NCBI RefSeq assembly: GCF_000521865.1
Contig: NZ_JAME01000018.1
Span: forward strand, 1 to 64,000
Length of the DNA: 64,000 nt
DNA from: Roseivivax isoporae LMG 25204
GTDB taxonomy: Bacteria > Pseudomonadota > Alphaproteobacteria > Rhodobacterales > Rhodobacteraceae
Reading direction: 5' to 3'
Made by a program: the position numbers and the translations under genes. Under the pieces are notes generated by a model. The model was not told the origin of the DNA and made no database searches. It worked only from the letters and a program-made list of their open reading frames with translations. Positions 25,376 through 33,339 of the stretch are shown in pieces. Each line of letters opens with the position of its first letter. Positions within the stretch are counted from its first letter, which is position 1.

Positions 25376-27079
25376 TCAGCGCGACCCGAGGAGCGAATCG
25401 GCCAGGAGGCGCACCACCGTCGCCTGGTCGAGATAGCCCGTCACCCGCAGCGACCGCGCGTCCTGGTAACGCCGGATGGCGCGCCGCGTGCTGTCGTCGA
25501 AGGTTCCGTCGACCTCGCCGGGCTTCAGGCCCAGCGCGCGCAGCCGGTCCTCCGCCAGGCGCCGCGCCGTTCCGTTGAGGTTCAGCGACGCCTCCTGTGC
25601 CTCGGCCTGCGCAAGCGCCTGCCGCTCCTCCGAGGGCACCTCGCGGGCGGCGATGGCGGCGCGCGCCTCGCTCGCGAACGCGCCCTCGGGCCGCGCCTCG
25701 AGATAGGCTCGGTAGGCCGCGACCGTGTCCTCCGCCCGCGCCCGTTCCCAGTCGGCGCGGTCGCGCTCGGCCGCCGCCGCGCGCCGCTCGGCCAGGATCG
25801 CGTCGAGGTCCTCCTGCGCCTCCTCGGCGAAGACGCCGTCGGGATGGCGCTCGAGATAGGCCCGCAGCCCCGCCTCGTCGCCCGCCGCCCCGGTCTCCTC
25901 CCAGTAGGCACGGTCGCGCGCCTCCTGCGCCGCACGCCGCTCCCGCGCCTCTTCCTCGAGATCCGCCTGCCGGCGCGCCGCCTGCCCGTCGAGCCGGCCC
26001 ACCTGGGCCGCGTCGAGGAACCCGGTCGCCTCGAAGCCCTCCTCCCGCTGCCAGTCGGCCACCGCCCCGCGCGTGCCGGGGCCGAAGATGCCGTCGACCC
26101 CCCGCGTGTCGAAGCCGAGAAGCGTCAGGTCGCGCTGGATGTCCCGCCGCGCGTCGCGCCCTAGGCCCAGCGCCGCCTCGGTCGCCTCGGCCTGCGCCTC
26201 GGGGTCGTCGTCCCGCAGCGCGCCGAGCCGCGCCCGCGCCTCGGTCGCGTAGACGCCGTCGGGATAGGACGACAGGTAGCGCTCGTAGCCGGCCTCGGTG
26301 TCCGCCGCCTGCGCGAATTCCCAGGTGGCCCGCTCGGTCGAGGTGGCGCCGGTCGCCTCGTCCCGCACGTCCGCGTCCGGCTCCTGCGGCATGGCCGGGG
26401 GCGTCGCCTCCGTGCCGACCGGGAACGTCATGTCCCGCGGCGCGTAGCCCGATACCGTCAGACCGCGCCCGAACGCCGCCGCGACCAGCGCCGGGCCCTC
26501 CGCGCCGATAACCTCCTGCGCCAGCGCGGCGATCTCCGCCGGCGCGCCGCGGACCACGCTCACGCCCTGCGCCGGGGCGAGCGGCCCCGCGCCCGCGCGC
26601 AAAAGCGGGCCCGCCGCATCCTCCGCGTCCCCCTCGCCGAGGAGGAGGATCGCCCGCCCGGGATGGGCCGCGAGCGCGCCCATGACCGCCGAGAGCGGCA
26701 GCGCCCCCGTCACCGTGGCGCCCGGCCCCGCATCCTCGTCCGCCCCCACCGGCAGCAGGTAGGCATCGGCGTCGTGGTGCACGAACCGCCCCGACAGGAT
26801 CACCGCCACGCGGTCGGTGTCGGCGTCGATCCCGTCGAGGAAGGCGGCGAGCGCCTCCCGCATCCCCTCCGCGTCCGCCTCGACCCGCTGCACCACGTCG
26901 TAGCCCGCATCCTCGAGCGGCCCGGCCGCGGCCAGCACGCGGTTCGCCCCGCGCAGCCGGTCGAGCACGGAATATTCGCCGTTGCCCACGATCAGCGCGT
27001 CGCCGGCCGCACGGGCCCCGGACGCGGAGAATACCAGGAGCGCGCCCAGGGCCGCGCCCGCGATCTGTCTGCCCAGCAT
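25376..27079 (-). CDS. Secreted caspase-fold pseudoenzyme with peptidoglycan-binding domains and repeats
   Basis: 567 residues from ATG 27079, which follows AAGGAGACC. Residues 1-25 form a signal peptide. About 26-215 resembles a bacterial caspase (peptidase C14) domain: ALIVGNGEYSVLDRLRGANR, GYDVVQRVEADAEGM and DADAYLLPVGADEDAG. The GHG carrying the catalytic His is replaced by SGRFV, and the Cys segment is replaced by LLLGEGDAEDA, so it looks inactive. Two PG_binding_1-like domains follow (about 320-365 and 505-565, each with VDGIFGPGTR or VDGTFDDSTR). Three copies of a 35-residue Trp/Tyr repeat of the form W-x-E...YL...PDGVFA-x-EA lie between or around them. It is likely periplasmic and wall-associated. 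It is 44 bases downstream of the PaaK-like gene. Confidence 0.78.
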   Translation of the reverse strand: MLGRQIAGAALGALLVFSASGARAAGDALIVGNGEYSVLDRLRGANRVLAAAGPLEDAGYDVVQRVEADAEGMREALAAFLDGIDADTDRVAVILSGRFVHHDADAYLLPVGADEDAGPGATVTGALPLSAVMGALAAHPGRAILLLGEGDAEDAAGPLLRAGAGPLAPAQGVSVVRGAPAEIAALAQEVIGAEGPALVAAAFGRGLTVSGYAPRDMTFPVGTEATPPAMPQEPDADVRDEATGATSTERATWEFAQAADTEAGYERYLSSYPDGVYATEARARLGALRDDDPEAQAEATEAALGLGRDARRDIQRDLTLLGFDTRGVDGIFGPGTRGAVADWQREEGFEATGFLDAAQVGRLDGQAARRQADLEEEARERRAAQEARDRAYWEETGAAGDEAGLRAYLERHPDGVFAEEAQEDLDAILAERRAAAAERDRADWERARAEDTVAAYRAYLEARPEGAFASEARAAIAAREVPSEERQALAQAEAQEASLNLNGTARRLAEDRLRALGLKPGEVDGTFDDSTRRAIRRYQDARSLRVTGYLDQATVVRLLADSLLGSR

Positions 27080-27123
27080 GTGGTCTCCTTCCTGCACCTC
27101 TCGCGCCCCGGTGCGGGGGCGCG

Positions 27124-28344
27124 TCACTCGTACTTACGTGCGTCCTCGACGACTATTCCGTCGTTCGGCAGGGATCCGGGCGGCACGATCTCGATCCGGC
27201 CGCGCAGTTTCAGGACCTCGGCGACGCTGTCCGCGTAGACGCCGGCATCGTCCCCGGCGGTCTCGACCCGCACCACCATCACGTCGGCATCGCCCTCGCG
27301 CAGCGCCACGACACGCGCCCGGCTGACCTCGGCGTGGCGTGCCACGAACTGCGCCACCTGCTCGGGACGCACGAACATGCCCTTGATCTTCGTGGTCTGG
27401 TCGGCCCGGCCCATCCAGCCGCGGATGCGCAGGTTGGTGCGCCCGCACGGGCTCTCCCCCGGCAGCACCGCCGAAAGGTCGCCGGTGGCGAAGCGGACCA
27501 GCGGGTAGTCGGGATTGAGCGTCGTCACGACCACCTCGCCCACCTGCCCGTCCGGCACCGGCGTGCCGGTGCCCGGCGTCACGATCTCGATCACCACGTG
27601 CTCGTCGGCGATCATGCCCTCCATGGCGTCGCTCTCGTAGGCCACGAGCCCCAGATCGGCAGTGGCGTAGCATTGCAGGCAGGCGATGCCGCGATCGGCG
27701 TAGTACTGCCGCAGCGCCGGGAACAGCGCGCCGCCCGAGACCGCCGCCCGGGTGATCCCGAGCGGCACCTCCATCTCGTCGGCCTTCTCGAGGATGACCT
27801 TCAGGTAGTCGGGCGTGCCCGCCCAGGCGGTGATGCCGAGGTCGTGCGCCGCGCGCACCTGCAGCTCTGTCTGCCCGGTCCCCGCCGGCAGCACCGCCGC
27901 GCCCACCGCCCGCGCGCCCGATTCGAAGATCGTGCCCGCGGGCGTCAGGTGGTAGCCGAAGCAGTTCTGCACGATGTCCCCCGGCCCGATCCCGCAGGCG
28001 TTCAGGAACCGCCCCATGCGCCACCAGTCGGGCTCCGCCCCGCCCGGCTCGTAGAGCGGCCCCGGCGACTGGAAGACATGGGCGAACTGCGCCGCGGGCC
28101 GCGTCGCGAAGCCGCCGAAGGGGCGCTCGGCCGCCTGCGCCGTCCCGAGCGCGGCCTTGCGCAGCACCGGCAGGCCGGAAAGGGCCGCGCGGTCCTCGAT
28201 CCGCCGCGCGTCGATCGCGTCCAGCGAGCCGGCATAGCCCGGCAGCGCCTGCGCCCGCGCCACCTGCGCCGGCAGCGCCTCGGCGAGCCAGGCGGCGCGG
28301 TCCTCCGCGCTGCGGGTCTCGAGCCTGTCGAAATAGCTGCTCAT
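27124..28344 (-). CDS. Phenylacetate-CoA ligase (PaaK)-like AMP-forming enzyme
   Basis: 406 residues, the PaaK subfamily size. It should activate an aromatic or other carboxylic acid as an acyl-AMP and then a CoA thioester. The family C-terminal region is clear: YPLVRFATGDLS, then IRGWMGRADQTTKIKGMFVR (KIKGMFV is the hinge and C-terminal domain motif). The N-terminal VFQSPGPLYEPGG stands in for the usual Ser/Thr/Gly AMP-binding loop and is less canonical. It is the last ligase of the liv-type uptake operon, after livF, which argues that the imported compound is activated with CoA. Confidence 0.85.
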   Translation of the reverse strand: MSSYFDRLETRSAEDRAAWLAEALPAQVARAQALPGYAGSLDAIDARRIEDRAALSGLPVLRKAALGTAQAAERPFGGFATRPAAQFAHVFQSPGPLYEPGGAEPDWWRMGRFLNACGIGPGDIVQNCFGYHLTPAGTIFESGARAVGAAVLPAGTGQTELQVRAAHDLGITAWAGTPDYLKVILEKADEMEVPLGITRAAVSGGALFPALRQYYADRGIACLQCYATADLGLVAYESDAMEGMIADEHVVIEIVTPGTGTPVPDGQVGEVVVTTLNPDYPLVRFATGDLSAVLPGESPCGRTNLRIRGWMGRADQTTKIKGMFVRPEQVAQFVARHAEVSRARVVALREGDADVMVVRVETAGDDAGVYADSVAEVLKLRGRIEIVPPGSLPNDGIVVEDARKYE

Positions 28345-28380
28345 GGGGTGCTCCTCCGTCGCGACACTGGCCGCCTCCGA

Positions 28381-28399
28381 CCGGTCATGCCATGACCGG
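28381..28399. repeat. 19-base palindrome between livF and the PaaK-like gene
   Basis: CCGGTCATG-C-CATGACCGG is a perfect dyad, 37 bases upstream of the PaaK-like start. As RNA it could form a 7-base stem; as DNA it could be an operator for a dimeric regulator. Confidence 0.4.
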
Positions 28400-28458
28400 C
28401 CGTCCCGGGGGGCACGCTATCAGATAACCGCGCCGACAGAACCCCGGCGCGGCGCGCC

Positions 28459-29277
28459 TCAGCTCAGCCAGCGCTTGCGCCGCCGGTAGGAGCGCACGTC
28501 GCGGAACGAGCGCCGCCCCTCCTCGGACATGCCGAGGTAGAACTCCTTCACGTCGTCGTTCTCGCGCAGCGCGGCCGCGCTGCCCTCCATCACCACGCGT
28601 CCCGATTCGAGGATGTAGCCCTGGTGGGCATAGCGCAGCGCCACGTTGGTGTTCTGCTCGGCCAGCAGGAACGACACCCCCTCGTTCTCGTTGACCGCCC
28701 GCACGATCTCGAAGATCTGCTCGACGAGCTGCGGCGCGAGCCCCATGGACGGCTCGTCCAGCAGCACCGTCTTCGGCCGCGACATGAGCGCCCGCCCGAT
28801 CGCGCACATCTGCTGCTCGCCCCCCGAGGTGTAGCCCGCCTGGCTGCGCCGCCGCTCCTTGAGCCGCGGAAAGTAGCCGTAGACCATCTCGAGATCGGCC
28901 TCGATCGCCGTGCGCCCGTCGCGCCGCGTGTAGGCCCCGGTCCGGAGGTTCTCTTCCACGGTCAGGTGCGCGAAGCAGTGCCGCCCCTCCATGACCTGGA
29001 TCACCCCGCGCCGCACCAGCGCCGCCGGGTCGAGATGCTGCACCCGCTCGCCCTCGTAGAGGATCGTCCCCTTGGTGACCTCGCCGCGCTCGGACTGCAG
29101 CAGGTTCGAGATCGCCTTCAGCGTCGTCGTCTTGCCCGCGCCGTTCCCGCCGAGCAGCGCCGTGATCCCGCCGCGCGCCACCTTCAGCGACACGCCCTTC
29201 AGCACGAGGATCACGTGGTTGTAGATCACCTCGATGTTGTTGACCTCGAGCAGCGTCTCTCCCGCCGTCTCCGCCAT
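28459..29277 (-). CDS. Branched-chain-type ABC transporter ATP-binding protein LivF
   Basis: 272 residues from ATG 29277. ABC ATPase with Walker A LLGGNGAGKTTTLKAI (about 40-55), signature YTSGGEQQMCAIGRALM, Walker B KTVLLDEPSMGLAP and the H-loop replaced by LAEQNTN, as is typical for the LivF subfamily. A basic C-terminal extension (about 245-272, SEEGRRSFRDVRSYRRRKRW) exceeds the usual LivF length of about 235. It is one of two ATPases of the amino/organic-acid importer encoded here, LivG being at 33340-34152. Confidence 0.92.
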   Translation of the reverse strand: MAETAGETLLEVNNIEVIYNHVILVLKGVSLKVARGGITALLGGNGAGKTTTLKAISNLLQSERGEVTKGTILYEGERVQHLDPAALVRRGVIQVMEGRHCFAHLTVEENLRTGAYTRRDGRTAIEADLEMVYGYFPRLKERRRSQAGYTSGGEQQMCAIGRALMSRPKTVLLDEPSMGLAPQLVEQIFEIVRAVNENEGVSFLLAEQNTNVALRYAHQGYILESGRVVMEGSAAALRENDDVKEFYLGMSEEGRRSFRDVRSYRRRKRWLS

Positions 29278-29320
29278 GTCCCGTGCCTCCCAGGCTCCCG
29301 CGTCGCGCCGCCCCTTGCGG

Positions 29321-29343
29321 CTTCTTCTTGGCAGAAATATCCA
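29321..29343 (-). repeat. Conserved intergenic element, copy 1
   Basis: On the minus strand: TGGATATTT, two variable bases (CT), GCCAAGAAGAAG. It matches copy 2 at 33192-33214 at 21 of 23 positions, in the same orientation, and likewise directly follows a GC-rich hairpin (here 29347-29374). Confidence 0.7.
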
Positions 29344-29346
29344 TGT

Positions 29347-29374
29347 CCGGCGGCGGCCGCTCGACCGCCGCCGG
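29347..29374 (-). terminator. GC-rich hairpin after the binding-protein gene
   Basis: CCGGCGGCGG pairs with CCGCCGCCGG over 10 bases around an 8-base loop, 9 bases after the binding-protein stop in the direction of transcription. There is no T-run; the conserved element at 29321-29343 follows it. It may reduce read-through or protect the upstream mRNA, giving more binding protein than LivF. Confidence 0.5.
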
Positions 29375-29383
29375 GGCGGCGCC

Positions 29384-30682
29384 TCAGCCGCCCACGCTGC
29401 AGGTCTCGTTGACCGGCCAGGGCGCGTTCGCCTCCGCATAGGCCTGCGCCTCGCGCGCCTCGAGCTCCGAGACGAGCGCGCTCTCGGGCTTCAGGAGCTC
29501 CGAGGCCTTAACGAACTTCTCGCCGTCCCATTCCAGCATCCAGCCGCCCGAATGCCCGGTATGGTCCGCGCAAGAGGTCGCGAACGGCGGCACCATCCCG
29601 GTCATGCCGAGCTCGGCCAGCCGCGCCTCGGTGACGTTCAGGTTCTCGAGCCCCCAGCGCAGCTCCGACGGCGTGATCTCCGCATGGCCGAACTCCGCCT
29701 GCGCCGCGCGGATGCCCTCGGCCAGGATCATCGAGATGACCACCCCGCGCGAGTAGAACACGCCCTGCATCTCCTCCTCGCTGGTCTGGCTCAGCCCCGC
29801 CTCCACCACGTGGGTGCGGATGTCCTGCATGACCGGAGCGTCGAGCACGGGGTAGGACCACGAGATCGCCTTGTAGCCCGCGCCGTCCGCGCCCACGAGC
29901 CGGAGATCCGCGTCATGGCTGGCCCACCAGACGCCCACGAAGTTCTCCATGGGAAAGCGCGTCTTGACCGCCTCGGTGATGGCGCCCGCGTTCATCGCGC
30001 CCCAGCCCCACATGACCACGTAGTCCGGGCGCTCGCGGCGGATCTGCAGCCACTGCGCCGACTGGTTCTGCATCTCCTTCAGCCCGACCGGGATCGGCAC
30101 CAGCGAGAAGCCGATCTCCTCCGCCTTCGCCTCGAGGAAGGGCAGCGGCTCCTTGCCGAACGGGTGGTCGAGATGCAGGAACGCGATCTTCTTGCCCTCG
30201 AGGCTGCCGCCCTCCTGCTCGAGATATTGCAGGATCATCGACGCGCCGTCCCAGTAGGACGAGGGCGTGTTGAACGCCCACTGGAACACCCTGCCGTCCG
30301 CCATGGGCGAGAAGCCGTAGCCGGGCGCGAGGATCGGGATCTCGTCCACGTTCGACTTCGGCAGCACCTGCAGCGTGATGCCGGTGGACCAGGGCTGGGT
30401 GACGATCGCCTTGGCCTTGGTCTTCTCGTAGCACTCCACCCCCTTCTCGGTGGAATAGCCGGTCTCGCATTCGTCGAAGTTCACGCGGATGCCGCCGATG
30501 CCGCCGTCGCGCTCGTTCAGCATGGTGAAATAGTCCGCCTGCCCGTTCATCAGCGGGATGCCGGTCGCCGCGAAGGGCCCCGTGCGGTAGGCGAGGTTCG
30601 GCGCGTAGAGCTCCTGCGCCGCCGCGGAACCCGCGACCAGCGCCACGCCCGCGGCGGCTGCCCATGTCTTCCAGTGTCGCAT
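29384..30682 (-). CDS. ABC transporter substrate-binding protein, branched-chain amino acid type
   Basis: 432 residues with a signal peptide (MRHWKTWAAAAGVALVAGSA, then AAQ before E). The LivJ-like periplasmic fold is evident: QADYFTMLNERDGGIGGIRV, IAFLHLDHPFGKEPLPFLEA and YVVMWGWGAMNAGAITEAVK. Larger than classic LivJ (about 370) and with several cysteine pairs (DECETG, VECYEK, TSCADH, NETCSVGG). Members of this group in organic-acid operons bind aromatic acids or related compounds, and the flanking CoA ligases support that, but the ligand is not determined by the sequence. Confidence 0.91.
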   Translation of the reverse strand: MRHWKTWAAAAGVALVAGSAAAQELYAPNLAYRTGPFAATGIPLMNGQADYFTMLNERDGGIGGIRVNFDECETGYSTEKGVECYEKTKAKAIVTQPWSTGITLQVLPKSNVDEIPILAPGYGFSPMADGRVFQWAFNTPSSYWDGASMILQYLEQEGGSLEGKKIAFLHLDHPFGKEPLPFLEAKAEEIGFSLVPIPVGLKEMQNQSAQWLQIRRERPDYVVMWGWGAMNAGAITEAVKTRFPMENFVGVWWASHDADLRLVGADGAGYKAISWSYPVLDAPVMQDIRTHVVEAGLSQTSEEEMQGVFYSRGVVISMILAEGIRAAQAEFGHAEITPSELRWGLENLNVTEARLAELGMTGMVPPFATSCADHTGHSGGWMLEWDGEKFVKASELLKPESALVSELEAREAQAYAEANAPWPVNETCSVGG

Positions 30683-30730
30683 GTCGTTGTCCTCCCTGTC
30701 TTGGTTGTCGTTCCGACCGCAGCGCCGCCC

Positions 30731-31807
30731 TCAATAGGGAAACGGCCAGACGATCAGCTTCTCGCGGATGAGGGCCCAGAGCCGCGCGAGGCCGTGCGGC
30801 TCGATGATGAGGAAGAAGAGGATCAGCGCCCCCACGATCATGATGTTGAGGTGCTCGACCATGGCCGAGCTGATCGGCAGCCCGAGCGCGCCCGGCACGA
30901 GGTTCAGCGCCACCGGCAGGCCCACGATCAGGATCGCGCCCAGATAGTTGCCGAGGATCGACCCGAGCCCGCCGATGATGGCGATGAACAGCACCTGGAA
31001 GCTCAGCGGGATGTCGAAGACGTTGGGTTCCGCCGCCCCCTTCCACATGAACACGTAGAGCGCCCCCGCGACCCCCACGATGTAGGACGAGATGGCGAAG
31101 GCGGTGAGCTTCGAGCGCATGAGGTTGATGCCGATGAGCTCGGCCGCGATGTCCATGTCGCGCGTGGCCTTCCACGTCCGCCCGAGCGTGCCGCGCGTCA
31201 GGTTGATGCAGAGCACCGTCATCAGCGTCACGACGCCGAGCACCAGGTAGTACTGCGTCACCGACGCGGCCTGCGGCCCCGCGACCCACAGCCCGAACAT
31301 CTCGAGGTTCGGGACCTGGATCGCGCCCGAGGCATTCGAGTTGTAGAGCCAGGCCCATTTCTCGAAAAGCCACACTAGGAAGAACTGCGCCGCGAGCGTC
31401 GCGATGGCGAGGTAGAAGCCCTTGATGCGCAGGGAGGGGATGCCGAAGGCGACGCCCACCCCGGCGCTGAAGGCGCCCGACATCAGGATCGCCACCACCG
31501 GGTTCAGCCAGGGAAAGAGCGTCACGAGCTTGTAGCAGGCATAGGCGCCCACCCCCATGAACGCGCCGGTGCCGAGCGACAGCTGCCCCGCATAGCCCGT
31601 CAGCACGTTGAGCCCGAGCGCCGCGAGGGCGTAGATCAGCACCGGGATCAGCATGGTCTGGAACGCGAACTCGCTCGCCGTCAGCGGCAGGACCACCCAG
31701 GCCAGGACCAGCACGAGGCCCAGCAGGATCGCGTCCTGCCGCACCGGGAACAGTGCCTGGTCCGCCGCGTAGCTCGTCTTGAACTGTCCCGCCGTCCGGT
31801 AGAGCAT
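30731..31807 (-). CDS. Branched-chain-type ABC transporter permease LivM
   Basis: 358 residues from ATG 31807, preceded by GAGGAGGAC. About nine to ten hydrophobic segments. Family blocks: LGLNVLTGYAGQLSLGTGAF, LRIKGFYLAIATLAAQFFLV (the LRLxGxYLA motif) and GGLGSILGNYLGAILIVGLP. It forms the membrane channel together with LivH, whose gene lies upstream at 32184-33137. The small opposite-strand gene at 31937-32128 sits between the two. Confidence 0.93.
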   Translation of the reverse strand: MLYRTAGQFKTSYAADQALFPVRQDAILLGLVLVLAWVVLPLTASEFAFQTMLIPVLIYALAALGLNVLTGYAGQLSLGTGAFMGVGAYACYKLVTLFPWLNPVVAILMSGAFSAGVGVAFGIPSLRIKGFYLAIATLAAQFFLVWLFEKWAWLYNSNASGAIQVPNLEMFGLWVAGPQAASVTQYYLVLGVVTLMTVLCINLTRGTLGRTWKATRDMDIAAELIGINLMRSKLTAFAISSYIVGVAGALYVFMWKGAAEPNVFDIPLSFQVLFIAIIGGLGSILGNYLGAILIVGLPVALNLVPGALGLPISSAMVEHLNIMIVGALILFFLIIEPHGLARLWALIREKLIVWPFPY

Positions 31808-31936
31808 CGCCGTCCTCCTCAGCCTGTCCGCACCGCGCGCCACGCTTGCGACTCTCCGCGTGCCGGCGTAATATTTATTTGATTTTCATCAGACGCGCGC
31901 AAGATTGTTTCAGGTCCAGTGCCAAGAGGCAAAGCC

Positions 31937-32128
31937 ATGTATGACGAATTCGATTCCAGCGTCCGCCGCCTCATCGCCGATGCCGAGGCCGACATCGGCT
32001 TCGACCGCGACGTCCCGCGGACCCACAGACCCGGCTCGTACCATTCCGTGCGCGAGGTGCTGGATTTCTGGACCACGCCCGCGATCGCGGTGATGCGCGC
32101 CATGTGGTGGCCGAACCGGCGGACCTGA
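31937..32128 (+). CDS. Small protein encoded on the opposite strand inside the liv operon
   Basis: 63 residues from ATG 31937 (MYDEFDSSVRRLIADAEADI). It is acidic at the N-terminus and ends in MRAMWWPNRRT. The 130-base region upstream contains an AT-rich block (31870-31891, ATATTTATTTGATTTTCATC) unlike the surrounding DNA and suitable as a promoter. A short AAGAGGC lies about 10 bases before the ATG. It is convergent with the livH stop (32184) and divergent from livM. I recognise no family. Being short, it could be a chance frame, but the AT-rich leader and strand switch argue for a real gene. Confidence 0.5.
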   Translation: MYDEFDSSVRRLIADAEADIGFDRDVPRTHRPGSYHSVREVLDFWTTPAIAVMRAMWWPNRRT

Positions 32129-32183
32129 CCGCCGGCCGTCCCGTCCGCGCGCCTGGCCGTCGCGGCGCCCGCCCCTTGGGTCC

Positions 32184-33137
32184 TCATACCCGCTCGATGA
32201 TCCGCTCGCCGAACAGGCCCTGCGGCCGGAACAGCAGCACGACCAGCGCCAGCACGAAGGCGAACCATGTCTCGGTGTTGCCGCCGAGCAGCGGCTGCCC
32301 CCAGTAGATCTCGAAGAGCTTCTCCAGCATGCCGATCATCAGCCCGCCCACGATGGCGCCGGTGATGCTCTCGAGCCCGCCCAGCATCAGCACCGGCAGC
32401 GCCTTGTAGGCGATCACCTCGAGCGCGAAGGACACGCCCGCCCGGGCGCCCCAGGCGATGCCGGTCACCAGCGCGATGATGCCCGCGATGAACCAGACGA
32501 GCACCCAGATCGTCTGCAGCGAGATGCCCACCGACAGCGCCGCCTGGTGGTCGTCGCCCAGCGCCCGGATCGCCCGGCCCATGCGGGTGAAGGTCAGGAA
32601 CGCGAGGAGCGCCGCCACCAGGAGCGCCGCCACGATCACCACCGTCACGTCGAGCTGCTGCAGGATCAGGAGACCGCCCCACGGCTCGAAGACGAAGTCG
32701 CCGGTGGGGATGCCCAGCTCCTCCGAGATCATGACCTTGTTCTCGCCGCCGAAGATGATCTCGCCGAGCCCGATCAGGAACAGCGTGATCCCGATCGTCG
32801 CCATGAACAGGATGATGTCGGGCTGCCCCACCAGCGGCCGCAGCACCACCCGCTCGACCGCGACGGCGAGGACGAACATCACCCCGAGGGTCGCGGCCAC
32901 CGCGATCCAGGCCGGCAGCCCCATGGCGTGCAGGCCCACGAGCGTCAGCGCGGCGAAGACCACCATGATGCCCTGCGCGAAGTTGAAGATGCGCGAGGAC
33001 CGGAAGATCAGCACGAAGCCGAGCGCGATCAGCGCGTAGAGAATGCCCGAGACGAGCCCCTCCCACAGCACCTGCAGCAGGAAATCCGGCGCCGCCGCCA
33101 TGTCGGCGAAGGGCTTCACCGTGAAGTCGTAGAGCAT
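32184..33137 (-). CDS. Branched-chain-type ABC transporter permease LivH
   Basis: 317 residues with about eight hydrophobic helices. Start ATG 33137 has GGAGGAG 4 bases upstream. Conserved blocks: LVSGILYALIALGFVLIFRS, IFNFAQGIMVVFAALTLVGL (with the FNFAQG motif), and GLESITGAIVGGLMIGMLEK. It is the LivH partner of LivM, encoded just downstream. Confidence 0.93.
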   Translation of the reverse strand: MLYDFTVKPFADMAAAPDFLLQVLWEGLVSGILYALIALGFVLIFRSSRIFNFAQGIMVVFAALTLVGLHAMGLPAWIAVAATLGVMFVLAVAVERVVLRPLVGQPDIILFMATIGITLFLIGLGEIIFGGENKVMISEELGIPTGDFVFEPWGGLLILQQLDVTVVIVAALLVAALLAFLTFTRMGRAIRALGDDHQAALSVGISLQTIWVLVWFIAGIIALVTGIAWGARAGVSFALEVIAYKALPVLMLGGLESITGAIVGGLMIGMLEKLFEIYWGQPLLGGNTETWFAFVLALVVLLFRPQGLFGERIIERV

Positions 33138-33191
33138 CGCTCCTCCCTCGCCCAGACGCCGCGCATCCCGCGGCGCGCGCCGCCTTCCGGG

Positions 33192-33214
33192 CTTCTTCTT
33201 GGCTCAAATATCCA
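33192..33214 (-). repeat. Conserved intergenic element, copy 2
   Basis: On the minus strand: TGGATATTT, GA, GCCAAGAAGAAG, matching copy 1 at 29321-29343 except at the two variable bases. It follows a small GC hairpin (GGCCCC 33216-33221 with GGGGCC 33229-33234) in the 202-base gap between livG and livH. Confidence 0.7.
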
Positions 33215-33302
33215 CGGCCCCGCACCCGGGGGCCTCGGCCGCGCGCCGGGGCGTCCGCACCGCGCGGGGCCCGGCCCGGCGCCAGACCGGGGCCATGCCG
33301 GA

Positions 33303-33317
33303 GCCATACGCATGCCA
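33303..33317. repeat. Intergenic 15-mer shared with 13648-13662
   Basis: GCCATACGCATGCCA, identical to the copy at 13648-13662. It lies 23 bases after the livG stop in the livG-livH gap, separate from the GGATATTT element. Confidence 0.5.
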
Positions 33318-33339
33318 GCCCGTGCGCGCGCACCGCGGG

